In this document: one piece after another, positions 8,605-16,549 of the stretch
Numbering within the stretch: position 1 is the first letter of the stretch
How the letters are laid out: every line of letters begins with the position of its first letter
DNA from: Flavobacteriales bacterium UBA7443
Lineage (GTDB): Bacteria > Bacteroidota > Bacteroidia > Flavobacteriales_D > Sanyastnellaceae
Direction of reading: 5' to 3'
Assembly: GCA_002477505.1 (NCBI GenBank)
Contig: DLQB01000026.1
Span: forward strand, 1-22,909
DNA length: 22,909 nt
The notes under the pieces: model-generated
Told to the model about the DNA's origin: nothing
What the model saw: the letters and a program-made list of their open reading frames with translations, nothing else
Databases searched by the model: none
Made by a program: the position numbers and the translations under genes

Positions 8605-8708
8605 ATTCGTGCCGCTGACCTGTGCGGTTTAGGAGTGCAAGTTGCTCCAATTAGAGGCAACAAATGGGTCGGATTCACTTCCGAATGAAGCGGGTTTGCA
8701 GCTGCTCC

Positions 8709-10289
8709 TCAATTCTCGCTGGAGAAATCCAGCCGATCTTTTTCAAACGCTTCCCGAATCGCTTTGGGTAGCGCCTGCCAAGCCATCCCCTTGAGCTCGG
8801 GTACTTCTCCTTGAACAGTGGACCACACGCCCTCAGGCTTTTGCAACAGAACGATATCCTTGATGTCTCCCGCGTCGAAGTCGATGCGCATCGCGCTGCT
8901 GACCGACTGGTTGAAAGCCTCGCAGGGGTTCGGCTTTTCCGTGTCGAAATAAATTGACTCAGCATTGCCCGCCACCTCCACGGAATTGAGCGCCCCGTCC
9001 GTGAAATAGGCATCGAGATTGCGTCCCGAAATTTGTTGCATGCACATTGAGTCAATGTCAAAAATCAATCCCGAATGTCCGCGTGCAGAGAGCTTCTCCG
9101 GTTGGTTACCCTTCAATTGCCAGGTCATCGAATCCGCCTTCAGCAACCAGCCTTCGAGCCATGTTAGCGGCGTGCCGAGCAAGTCAATCTGTTCGGTTGA
9201 ATCGTTCCAGAAAAGTTCCTCGCAGGAAGCAGCTGCTTGGCCCTGAATCAAATGAACACCGGGCCAAAGCCGGGTCCAATTGGATTGGATTTCCATGGAA
9301 TCTGAGATCAGCCAGAGGGTATCCGCGGAAGAAGCATCCATGTAACGTGCCATTTCGCTTCCGCCACCTCGCATGGATACAAGGTTTTCTCCCGTTGCGC
9401 CTTGCCGGCGCAGCGCATCAGAACCCCAGACTTTCCAAACGCGTGCCGTGTCTTGTATTTCGACACGACCGATTGCAGACAACGGCTCCAAAGAGTCCGT
9501 TGGCACCTCCAATCGATCGGCCTCGAGCCACACATCATCTTGTCGAACGCGCGCCTTCGAACCTGAGCCAGCTTCCTCGGATGCAAACCATCCTGCCTCC
9601 TGAGCGGCATCAAACGCACCAAAAAAACAACTCAATTCCAACCCCCCCGACTGCTCAAGCACATGCGAAAATCCATGAAAGAAGAGTTTTTCGTTTTTCT
9701 CGTCCCAATGAAGCGAATCAGACGTAACCACCCAGTCACCATCATCGATAAACACGTTGCCGCCCAATTCTAGCATAGAATCATCTACCTTGAACAGTCC
9801 ACGGTCAAACGTGGCCGTTCTTGATTGTTCTTGCATGGTTCCGCCGCTCGGAAAACGAACCCATTTGGTGTCCAACTCATAATCAACACGAGTTGCCTGG
9901 ATTTCTCCCAATTCACTTTGCATCCGCACTTGTTCACCAGAGGTGGCCGTTGCTATGGCCTTGTCAGCTTGTGGATTCAGCAGCATGTTTTCGGCCAAAA
10001 CACGCCGATTGCCGTCGTTCAAACGCACATTTCCCATGGTACGAAAACGACCGTCTTTGAACCTTAAAGCGCTGTCGCAAGCCAAGGTAGCATCGCCATA
10101 TCCGAGCAATACGGCACCAATTAACCGCTGAACATCCGGCTGACGCTGGTCACGTAAAATGGCGTCTGCCTGTAGAATTTTGATTCGTGTTTCGCCGTCA
10201 TCCTGCGCCCTCACTGCAAAAACAATCAAAATCGCACAAGCGCAAAGCCCCCACTTCAACCCCACAGAAGAAACACTTTGAAAATTCAT
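8709..10289 (-). CDS. OstA/LptA-like envelope protein (Bacteroidota long form)
   Basis: A 526-residue secreted protein. Residues 1-28 are a signal peptide (hydrophobic WGLCACAILIVFAV, likely cut after VRA). The mature N-terminal part starts IKILQADAIL and carries OstA/LptA-like repeats: QRLIGAVLLGYGDATLACDSA, GNVRLNDGNRRVLAENMLLN, GGNVFIDDGDWVVTSDSLHW and later ADSLxW-like units. These are the strand turns of a beta-jellyroll that bridges lipopolysaccharide across the periplasm in the Lpt system. Proteins of this length annotated OstA-like are common in Bacteroidota, where they stand in for the shorter LptA. The exact role is inferred. It heads the minus-strand run of barrel genes, 121 bases before the next start. 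No other lpt gene lies in the window. Confidence 0.8.
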   Translation of the reverse strand: MNFQSVSSVGLKWGLCACAILIVFAVRAQDDGETRIKILQADAILRDQRQPDVQRLIGAVLLGYGDATLACDSALRFKDGRFRTMGNVRLNDGNRRVLAENMLLNPQADKAIATATSGEQVRMQSELGEIQATRVDYELDTKWVRFPSGGTMQEQSRTATFDRGLFKVDDSMLELGGNVFIDDGDWVVTSDSLHWDEKNEKLFFHGFSHVLEQSGGLELSCFFGAFDAAQEAGWFASEEAGSGSKARVRQDDVWLEADRLEVPTDSLEPLSAIGRVEIQDTARVWKVWGSDALRRQGATGENLVSMRGGGSEMARYMDASSADTLWLISDSMEIQSNWTRLWPGVHLIQGQAAASCEELFWNDSTEQIDLLGTPLTWLEGWLLKADSMTWQLKGNQPEKLSARGHSGLIFDIDSMCMQQISGRNLDAYFTDGALNSVEVAGNAESIYFDTEKPNPCEAFNQSVSSAMRIDFDAGDIKDIVLLQKPEGVWSTVQGEVPELKGMAWQALPKAIREAFEKDRLDFSSEN

Positions 10290-10323
10290 GCGCCTGCAAG
10301 TTCTATCGAAATATCCGTATTCC

Positions 10324-10331
10324 TACCTTTG
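10324..10331 (+). promoter_or_regulatory. Candidate -7 promoter element for tRNA-Leu
   Basis: TACCTTTG is an exact match to the Bacteroidota -7 consensus TAnnTTTG. It ends 16 bases before the mature tRNA 5' end, which allows a leader of roughly 10 bases. A weak -33 candidate (TTCT near 10301-10304) lies 19 bases further upstream. It sits in the 58-base spacer shared with the divergent ostA gene. Confidence 0.55.
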
Positions 10332-10347
10332 CACTCCTTTCTGAAGG

Positions 10348-10429
10348 GCGGGTGTGGTGAAATTGGTAGACACGCTGGATTTAGGATCCAGTGCCGCGAG
10401 GCGTGTGGGTTCGAGTCCCTCCACCCGCA
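10348..10429 (+). tRNA. tRNA-Leu (anticodon UAG)
   Basis: An 82-base class II tRNA. The acceptor stem is GCGGGTG pairing with CACCCGC (10422-10428), with discriminator A at 10429. The D arm contains AATTGGTAGA. The anticodon stem-loop is CTGGA-TTTAGGA-TCCAG, giving anticodon TAG (reads CUA and related Leu codons). The long variable arm (GCC-GCGA-GGC hairpin) is the leucine hallmark. The T arm is GTGGG-TTCGAGT-CCCTC, with one U-U mismatch at the second pair (50-64). The 3' CCA is not encoded (the genome reads CTC), so it must be added enzymatically. The gene stands alone between ostA, which diverges, and tig, which follows on the same strand. Confidence 0.96.
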
Positions 10430-10467
10430 CTCTTCAGAAAAGAAACCAAAACTGAAACCGCTTGCAA

Positions 10468-10503
10468 CTTGGTTATTCACAAGATGAAAACGCCAAAACC
10501 AAG
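10468..10503 (+). repeat. Inverted repeat in the spacer before tig
   Basis: CTTGGTT (10468-10474) and AACCAAG (10497-10503) can form a 7-bp stem around a 22-base loop, ending 18 bases before the tig ATG. There is no T-run after it, so it is not an intrinsic terminator for the tRNA. A leader stem-loop or operator is possible, but so is chance. Confidence 0.25.
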
Positions 10504-10521
10504 CCATTCTTACACCGACAC

Positions 10522-11877
10522 ATGCAAATCGATCGGAACAACATTGACGAGCTCACCGCTCGATTGACCTTGACCGTTGAGCCCGCTGATTACACGGAAC
10601 GCGTTCAAAAAATCCTCAACGATTATAAGAAGTCTGCCCAGTATCCTGGATTTCGAAAAGGCAAGGCGCCCATGGCCCTGATTCGGAAGCAGTATGCGGC
10701 ACCTGTTTTGGCAGATGAGATGAATAAAATCATCTCCGAAAACCTAAGCACCTACATCCAAAAGGAGAACATCGAAATTCTCGGAAACCCGATTCCCGAA
10801 ACAAGCACCGAGGCTTCGGGAAATTGGGAGAAGCCGGAGCAATTTGTCTTCACGTTTGAGATTGGATTAGCGCCACAGATCTCCCTGGAATTCGGACGAA
10901 GTGCAAAATTCATCCGTCACATCATCAAGGTGGATAAGAAAGCGATTGAGGCGGCAACAAAAGATCATTGCAGGCGCCACGGCTCCATCAGCGAACCTGA
11001 AGTAGCATCTGACAGCGACCTCATCATGGGGCACTTTGTGCAGCTCGACGCTTCCGACCAGCCCCTGGAAGGCGGCATCGAGAGCGATTCCAACATTGCT
11101 TTGGAGCACCTCACGGACAAAAAGTCGCGCAAACTACTTACCGGGGCAAAAGTGGGCGATACGTTCACATTGGATCCGCATAAAATTTCTCACGGGCACG
11201 ATGATTTGGGCAAAATGCTCGGCATCAGTCACGAGCAAGTTCATGATTTGAAGGGCAACTTCAAGTTTGAGGTGAAGGAGATCAAACGCCTTGCGCCGCA
11301 TGATAACAATCAAGAGTTGTGGGACAAGGTGCTCGGAAAAGACGTGGTGGCCACTGAAAAAGAATTCCGGGAAAAAGTTTCTGAAGAATTGCACAGTCAA
11401 TTTGACCGCGATGCCGAGCACGTCTTCCGCCGGCGATTCGTAGTTGATTTAATTGAGCACATGAAAATTCAGATGCCCGATGCATTCCTCAAGCGCTGGA
11501 TTCAGATGAACAACGAGCAGCCTCTGACCGAGGAACAGATGGAAAAGGAATACCCGAATTACGCCGAATCCATGCGCTGGCAATTGCTTCAACAAGCGGT
11601 CATGAAGGATGCCGACATGCGCGTCAGCGCTGAGGAGCTGGAAGAAGAGGCCAAACGCGTGATTGGTGCACAGTACGCTCAATACGGAATGCCATTGGAA
11701 GGTGAGATGCTTGATAATTTTGCGAAAAATGCGCTTTCCAATGACGAAGAGCGTCGGCGGATTGCCGACATCATCATTGAACGGAAGGTGGTGGATGAAC
11801 TGAAGCCGAAAGTGACGATCAAGGAGAAGTCCGTCAGTTTTGACGACTTTGCCAAGCTGGCTGCGGAAGTTCGCTGA
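10522..11877 (+). CDS. tig: Trigger factor (ribosome-associated chaperone)
   Basis: A 451-residue protein, close to the usual family length, started at the ATG at 10522 (MQIDRNN); an in-frame ATG at 10462 would add 20 residues without family support. The ribosome-docking signature GFRKGKAP is at residues 43-50, where it binds protein L23 at the exit tunnel. Residues about 150-260 occupy the place of the FKBP-type prolyl isomerase domain but are much diverged (DSDLIMGHFVQLDASDQPLEGG), so isomerase activity is doubtful. The C-terminal helical arms (about 275-430) form the chaperone cradle. It holds nascent chains as they leave the ribosome. The gene heads the classic tig-clpP-clpX order, which links folding to degradation. 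Confidence 0.95.
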   Translation: MQIDRNNIDELTARLTLTVEPADYTERVQKILNDYKKSAQYPGFRKGKAPMALIRKQYAAPVLADEMNKIISENLSTYIQKENIEILGNPIPETSTEASGNWEKPEQFVFTFEIGLAPQISLEFGRSAKFIRHIIKVDKKAIEAATKDHCRRHGSISEPEVASDSDLIMGHFVQLDASDQPLEGGIESDSNIALEHLTDKKSRKLLTGAKVGDTFTLDPHKISHGHDDLGKMLGISHEQVHDLKGNFKFEVKEIKRLAPHDNNQELWDKVLGKDVVATEKEFREKVSEELHSQFDRDAEHVFRRRFVVDLIEHMKIQMPDAFLKRWIQMNNEQPLTEEQMEKEYPNYAESMRWQLLQQAVMKDADMRVSAEELEEEAKRVIGAQYAQYGMPLEGEMLDNFAKNALSNDEERRRIADIIIERKVVDELKPKVTIKEKSVSFDDFAKLAAEVR

Positions 11878-11978
11878 ATCGACCGATTTTATGGAATGAG
11901 GCATATGCGTGGAATAACGCGTTCATAAATGCCGGTATTCAGGCTGCAAAAAGTAAGTGTATACGATGCCCTGTGATG

Positions 11979-11986
11979 TAATTTTG
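11979..11986 (+). promoter_or_regulatory. Possible -7 element just before clpP
   Basis: TAATTTTG matches TAnnTTTG exactly, but it ends only 4 bases before the clpP ATG and no TTG-type -33 element lies 19-20 bases upstream. If real, the clpP transcript would be nearly leaderless. It is the only promoter-like motif I find in the 113-base tig-clpP spacer. Confidence 0.2.
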
Positions 11987-11990
11987 ACGC

Positions 11991-12671
11991 ATGACTGATC
12001 GCAACGAATTCATCAAGTTCGCCTCCAAGGATCGCGGACTGAGTAGCCAAACCGTGAGGGACTTCATTTCCCACGCATATGACCAACCCAATGACATGAC
12101 TCGAACGGTCATTGAAGAACGCCAGATGCCCTTCCGAGAAGTGGATGTCTTTTCTCGGCTCATGGCAGACCGCATCATATTCCTAGGAACCGGGATCGAC
12201 GATTACATCGCCAATGTCGTGCAGGCGCAACTCTTGTTCCTGGAGTCTTCTGATCCGACCAAAGACATTCAGATTTACATCAATTCGCCCGGCGGATCCG
12301 TGTACGCGGGGCTGGGGATTTATGATACGATGCAATACATCCGTCCGGATGTCGCCACCATCTGCACTGGCATGGCCGCTTCCATGGGTGCCGTGTTGCT
12401 CTGCGCGGGCGCCGCGGGAAAACGAACAGGCCTCAAGCACAGCCGGGTGATGATTCACCAACCACTTGGGGGCGCTAGCGGTCAAGCTTCAGACATCGAA
12501 ATAACTGCTCGCGAAATCCAAAAGTTGAAAAAAGAACTTTATGCCATCATCGCCACGCACAGCGGCCAAACAGAAAAGAAGGTCTGGAATGATTCCGATC
12601 GCGATTACTGGATGATTGCGTCAGAAGCCAAGGAATACGGCATGATTGATGAAGTGCTGGAGCGGAAATAA
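11991..12671 (+). CDS. clpP: ATP-dependent Clp protease, proteolytic subunit
   Basis: A 226-residue serine peptidase of family S14. The catalytic triad is complete: Ser131 in GMAASMGA, His156 in MIHQPLGG and Asp205 in SDRDYW. The INSPGGSVYAGLGIYDTM stretch forms the oxyanion/substrate-binding strand. The N-terminus is about 30 residues longer than the E. coli mature enzyme, as often seen in Bacteroidota, and contains no signal peptide. ClpP forms a 14-mer barrel that degrades proteins fed by ClpX. It sits 113 bases after tig and 18 bases before clpX, so clpP and clpX are surely one unit and tig probably belongs too. Confidence 0.97.
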   Translation: MTDRNEFIKFASKDRGLSSQTVRDFISHAYDQPNDMTRTVIEERQMPFREVDVFSRLMADRIIFLGTGIDDYIANVVQAQLLFLESSDPTKDIQIYINSPGGSVYAGLGIYDTMQYIRPDVATICTGMAASMGAVLLCAGAAGKRTGLKHSRVMIHQPLGGASGQASDIEITAREIQKLKKELYAIIATHSGQTEKKVWNDSDRDYWMIASEAKEYGMIDEVLERK

Positions 12672-12689
12672 TTCCCGAAAACAAATACG

Positions 12690-13904
12690 ATGAGTTCCAC
12701 CCCTATCAATTGCTCCTTCTGCGGAAGAGCCAAGGAAGAAGTCGATGTGCTCATCGCCGGCGTCACCGGACACATCTGCGACAATTGCATTGAACAAGCA
12801 GACAACATCCTTCAGGAAGAACGAAAAGACACCCCAGAAAGGGCCGATTTTCAGCTCAAACTCCCAAAGGAAATCAAAGCCCACCTCGACGAATACGTCA
12901 TCGGTCAAGAAGAGGCGAAAAAGACGATTAGTGTTGGAGTCTACAATCACTTCAAACGCATCGTTTACCCCGCAGCTGATGACGCGGTTGAAATCGACAA
13001 ATCAAACGTTATTCTGCTCGGAGAGACGGGGACGGGAAAAACCCTCATTGCTCGGACCATTGCGAGAATGCTAGATGTTCCATTCTGCATCGCTGATGCG
13101 ACGGTGCTTACTGAGGCGGGGTATGTCGGTGAGGATGTTGAAAGCGTGTTGAGCCGACTACTGCAAAGCGCTGACTTCGACGTGGAAAGGACCCAAAGGG
13201 GCATCGTCTTTATCGATGAGATTGATAAAATTGCTCGGAAAAGTGACAACCCTTCCATCACCCGTGATGTCAGTGGAGAAGGCGTTCAACAAGCTTTATT
13301 AAAACTTCTTGAAGGGGCCGAAGTTAGCGTTCCGCCTCAAGGCGGCCGAAAGCACCCGGAACAGAAGCTCATCACCATCGATACCAAGAACATTTTGTTT
13401 GTTTGCGGCGGGGCTTTTTCGGGAATTGAGAAAATAATTGAGCGCAGAATCAAGCGATCTTCCATTGGATATCAGCAGGAAGTAGCGCATATCGACGACG
13501 AGTCCTATTTGCAATACGCGGCACACGCGGACCTCAAATCCTTTGGGTTGATTCCTGAACTCATCGGCCGATTTCCCGTTCTGACTCACCTCAAGCCATT
13601 AGACGCCTCGGCGCTCCGAAGGATTCTCACGGAGCCGAAAAACGCCTTGTGCAAGCAATACATACAGCTGTTCGCTTTAGATGGAATCGAACTCAAGTTC
13701 GAAGCATCAGGGTTGGACTACCTCGTAGAAAAAGCAGTCGAGTACAAGCTTGGCGCACGGGGTCTTCGCAGCATCATGGAGGCTGTCTTAAACGAAGCCA
13801 TGTATGAGATGCCCGGAGGAGAAAAGAAGAAGCTAATCATCAACCGGAAATTTGCTGAGAGTCGCTTCTCAGGCGATAAAAATTCAGGGTTGCGCGTGGC
13901 CTAA
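12690..13904 (+). CDS. clpX: ATP-dependent Clp protease, ATPase subunit ClpX
   Basis: A 404-residue AAA+ unfoldase. An N-terminal zinc-binding domain has four cysteines (Cys8, Cys11, Cys30, Cys33). The AAA+ core has Walker A GETGTGKT (111-118), pore loop GYVGE (144-148), Walker B IVFIDEIDK (172-180), the RKH pore loop (220-222) and sensor-2 GARGLR (355-360). The ClpP-docking loop reads SIGYQQ, i.e. IGY (259-261) in place of the usual IGF. All parts needed for ATP-driven unfolding and delivery to ClpP are present. Spacing is 18 bases from clpP and 8 bases to mutS, so the transcript probably continues into the repair gene. Confidence 0.97.
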   Translation: MSSTPINCSFCGRAKEEVDVLIAGVTGHICDNCIEQADNILQEERKDTPERADFQLKLPKEIKAHLDEYVIGQEEAKKTISVGVYNHFKRIVYPAADDAVEIDKSNVILLGETGTGKTLIARTIARMLDVPFCIADATVLTEAGYVGEDVESVLSRLLQSADFDVERTQRGIVFIDEIDKIARKSDNPSITRDVSGEGVQQALLKLLEGAEVSVPPQGGRKHPEQKLITIDTKNILFVCGGAFSGIEKIIERRIKRSSIGYQQEVAHIDDESYLQYAAHADLKSFGLIPELIGRFPVLTHLKPLDASALRRILTEPKNALCKQYIQLFALDGIELKFEASGLDYLVEKAVEYKLGARGLRSIMEAVLNEAMYEMPGGEKKKLIINRKFAESRFSGDKNSGLRVA

Positions 13905-13912
13905 GACTTCCG

Positions 13913-16549
13913 ATGGCGAGGAAAGAAACACCGCTAATGAAGCAGTACAATCGGGTGAAAACCGATTATCCTGATGCGCTGCTTCTTTTCCGAGTCGGGG
14001 ATTTCTACGAAACCTTTGGAGAGGATGCCATCAAGGCATCGAAGGCGTTGGACATTGTCCTGACCAAACGCGGCAATGGCAGCGCTTCGGAAATTGAGTT
14101 GGCTGGATTTCCCCACCATTCGCTCGACAGTTATTTGCCAAAATTGGTGCGATCTGGTCATCGTGTTGCCGTGTGCGATCAACTCGAAGATCCCAAAAAG
14201 GCGGTCGGCATTGTGAAAAGGGGGGTGACTGAATTGGTCACACCCGGAGTAGCCTTTCACGATCAAGTATTGGATTCAAAAGCCCACAATTATCTGGCGG
14301 CCCTCCACTGGGACAAAAAATCAGCTGGCGTGGCGTTTTTGGATATTTCCACCGGTCATTTCGCTATTGCAGAAGGCGACAAACAACTGGTTGATCGCCT
14401 ATTGCGGGCCCACCAACCCTCGGAAATTCTTTGTTCCAAACCGCTGCAAAAAGCCTTTGAAGAAGATTTTGGGAAAGACTGGCACGTGAGCCGATTGGAC
14501 GATTGGATTTATAAAATTGATTATGCCACGGATCGGATTCACAAACAATTCGAAACCGGTAATCTCAAGGGATTTCAACTGGATGAATCCCCGCAAGCAG
14601 CGATTGCCGCGGGAGCTGTGCTGCACTATCTGGAACACGCAAAGCACGATCGACCTCGGCACATCAAGCAAATTCAAACCCTGCACGAATCGGGAACGCT
14701 TTGGATGGATCGATTCACCATCCGAAACCTGGAGTTGGTGCAGGCCAATCATCCCGACGGTCAATCCCTCGCTGAGACGATTGATCGAACGGGGTCACCT
14801 ATGGGTGCTCGGACCCTCCGCCGATGGCTCCTCATGCCGCTCACGAAAATCGCTTCGATCGAACAGCGGCATAACGCTGTTGACGCCTTATTCGATCAGG
14901 ATGAGCTGCGTGAAAACATGCAAGGTTTGTTCCGAAGCATGGGCGACTTAGAGCGATTGGCCTCCAAAGCAAGCACCGGTCGAATCAATCCGCGCGAACT
15001 GGCTCAATTGCGGCTGGGAATCCAAAGCGCCCACAAAATTGCACACGCTGCTGAAGGCGTTGAGCCCCTATTGCCATATCTGGAGCGCATGTCTCCCTGC
15101 GATGAATTGCTCCAGCGCCTATCATCTGAATTGGTAGATGAACCCCCGGTGAATCCAACCAAGGGACAGGTCATTCAATTGGGTGTCAATGCGGAACTTG
15201 ACAGCCTGCGCACGATCAAGTCCGACTCAAAAGCGGCCCTGGATGCGATTTGCCAGCGCGAAACGGAACGCACAGGAATCACCTCATTAAAGATTGACTA
15301 CAACCAAGTTTTCGGCTACTACCTCGAAGTCCGAAACACCCACAAGGACAAGGTTCCTACCGAATGGATTCGGAAACAAACACTGACCCAAGCGGAACGT
15401 TACATCACCGAAGAATTGAAGGAGCTGGAGCAGAAAATTCTCGATGCCGACAGCAAAACCAGTACGTTGGAATGGCAATGCTTTCAAAATTTGGTCGCGG
15501 CAACCGCAAACGAAATCGCTGCCTTACAGGAGAACGCACAGGTCATTGGTGCATTGGATGCACTGACGGGGTTGGCTCAAATTGCAGAGGAATACCATTA
15601 CGTCCGGCCCCGCATGTCCAGCGATCACAGCATACAGATCGGCAACGGGAGGCACCCTGTGATTGAACGAACGCTGAATGCGGGGGAACGTTACGTTGCC
15701 AATGATATCACGTTGGACGGAGAACAAGCCCAGATCCTGATGATCACGGGACCGAACATGGCCGGAAAATCTGCATTGCTTCGGCAAACGGCGCTGATTT
15801 CCTTGATGGCGCAGATGGGTGGATTTGTTCCCGCCGCTTCCGCCACACTCGGCGTGCTCGACCGCATTTTCACGCGCGTGGGTGCCTCGGATAATATTTC
15901 CTCCGGTGAATCGACCTTCATGGTGGAGATGAATGAAACCGCAGCCATACTGAATAACCTGACCGATCGCAGCCTCGTTCTCTTGGATGAAATCGGTCGT
16001 GGCACCAGTACATATGACGGAGTGAGCATTGCATGGGCCATTGCAGAACACCTGCATCAACAGACTGAGCGACCTTTGACACTTTTTGCGACGCATTATC
16101 ACGAGCTCAATGCCATGCAGGATCGCTTTAGCCGCATTCGAAACTTGAATGTCACGGTCAAAGAAGTCGATGGCAAAATCGTCTTTCTTCGAAAGCTTGC
16201 GGCAGGGGGAAGCAATCATTCATTCGGTATTCATGTTGCCCAATTGGCAGGCGTGCCAAAATCCATCGTGCGGCGCGCCAAAGCAGTACTCGCTCAACTC
16301 GAGAGCAGTCGTCAAGGAATGGAAGGCGACGAAACGCCAGCATTGCGCGTTCAAGAAGCGGCCACTTCGCAATTGTCTGATGTTCAGATGAGCATATTTC
16401 AGTTAGACGACCCTGTACTCGAGCAAGTCAGGGAGCAAATCTTAGACCTTGATCTGAACAACCTCACCCCGGTTGAAGCTTTGCTAAAACTCAGTGAAAT
16501 TCAACGCGTCGTTTCTGGAATGACCAATGCCTCGGAAGGCTCAGAATGA
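13913..16549 (+). CDS. mutS: DNA mismatch repair protein MutS
   Basis: An 878-residue MutS1 protein, normal length for Bacteroidota. The mismatch-sensing motif Phe-X-Glu is present at F31-Y32-E33 (GDFYETF). Domains follow in order: mismatch-binding (1-115), connector (about 125-265), core/lever/clamp (about 270-560) and the ABC-type ATPase (about 570-800). The ATPase has Walker A GPNMAGKS (613-620), Walker B LVLLDE (688-693) and the DEIGRGTST signature, plus the ATHYHEL switch motif. It recognises mispairs and recruits MutL. It starts 8 bases after clpX, an unusual partner, probably through read-through transcription. Its 3' end overlaps the convergent ald gene by 9 bases, with no room for a terminator between them. 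Confidence 0.97.
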   Translation: MARKETPLMKQYNRVKTDYPDALLLFRVGDFYETFGEDAIKASKALDIVLTKRGNGSASEIELAGFPHHSLDSYLPKLVRSGHRVAVCDQLEDPKKAVGIVKRGVTELVTPGVAFHDQVLDSKAHNYLAALHWDKKSAGVAFLDISTGHFAIAEGDKQLVDRLLRAHQPSEILCSKPLQKAFEEDFGKDWHVSRLDDWIYKIDYATDRIHKQFETGNLKGFQLDESPQAAIAAGAVLHYLEHAKHDRPRHIKQIQTLHESGTLWMDRFTIRNLELVQANHPDGQSLAETIDRTGSPMGARTLRRWLLMPLTKIASIEQRHNAVDALFDQDELRENMQGLFRSMGDLERLASKASTGRINPRELAQLRLGIQSAHKIAHAAEGVEPLLPYLERMSPCDELLQRLSSELVDEPPVNPTKGQVIQLGVNAELDSLRTIKSDSKAALDAICQRETERTGITSLKIDYNQVFGYYLEVRNTHKDKVPTEWIRKQTLTQAERYITEELKELEQKILDADSKTSTLEWQCFQNLVAATANEIAALQENAQVIGALDALTGLAQIAEEYHYVRPRMSSDHSIQIGNGRHPVIERTLNAGERYVANDITLDGEQAQILMITGPNMAGKSALLRQTALISLMAQMGGFVPAASATLGVLDRIFTRVGASDNISSGESTFMVEMNETAAILNNLTDRSLVLLDEIGRGTSTYDGVSIAWAIAEHLHQQTERPLTLFATHYHELNAMQDRFSRIRNLNVTVKEVDGKIVFLRKLAAGGSNHSFGIHVAQLAGVPKSIVRRAKAVLAQLESSRQGMEGDETPALRVQEAATSQLSDVQMSIFQLDDPVLEQVREQILDLDLNNLTPVEALLKLSEIQRVVSGMTNASEGSE

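Noticed and set aside
7390..8688. Long open frames on the plus strand opposite the two barrel genes (7390-7911 and 7996-8688)
   Set aside because: Their translations have no family motifs and odd composition (Ser/Pro/Arg-rich); the minus-strand frames have signal peptides and coupled starts.
9047..9727. 226-codon plus-strand open frame opposite ostA
   Set aside because: No recognisable motif, very Arg/Pro-rich; it is the mirror of a well-supported OstA-like gene.
15524..16219. 231-codon minus-strand open frame opposite the MutS ATPase region
   Set aside because: It lies over the highly conserved Walker motifs of mutS and has no motif of its own.
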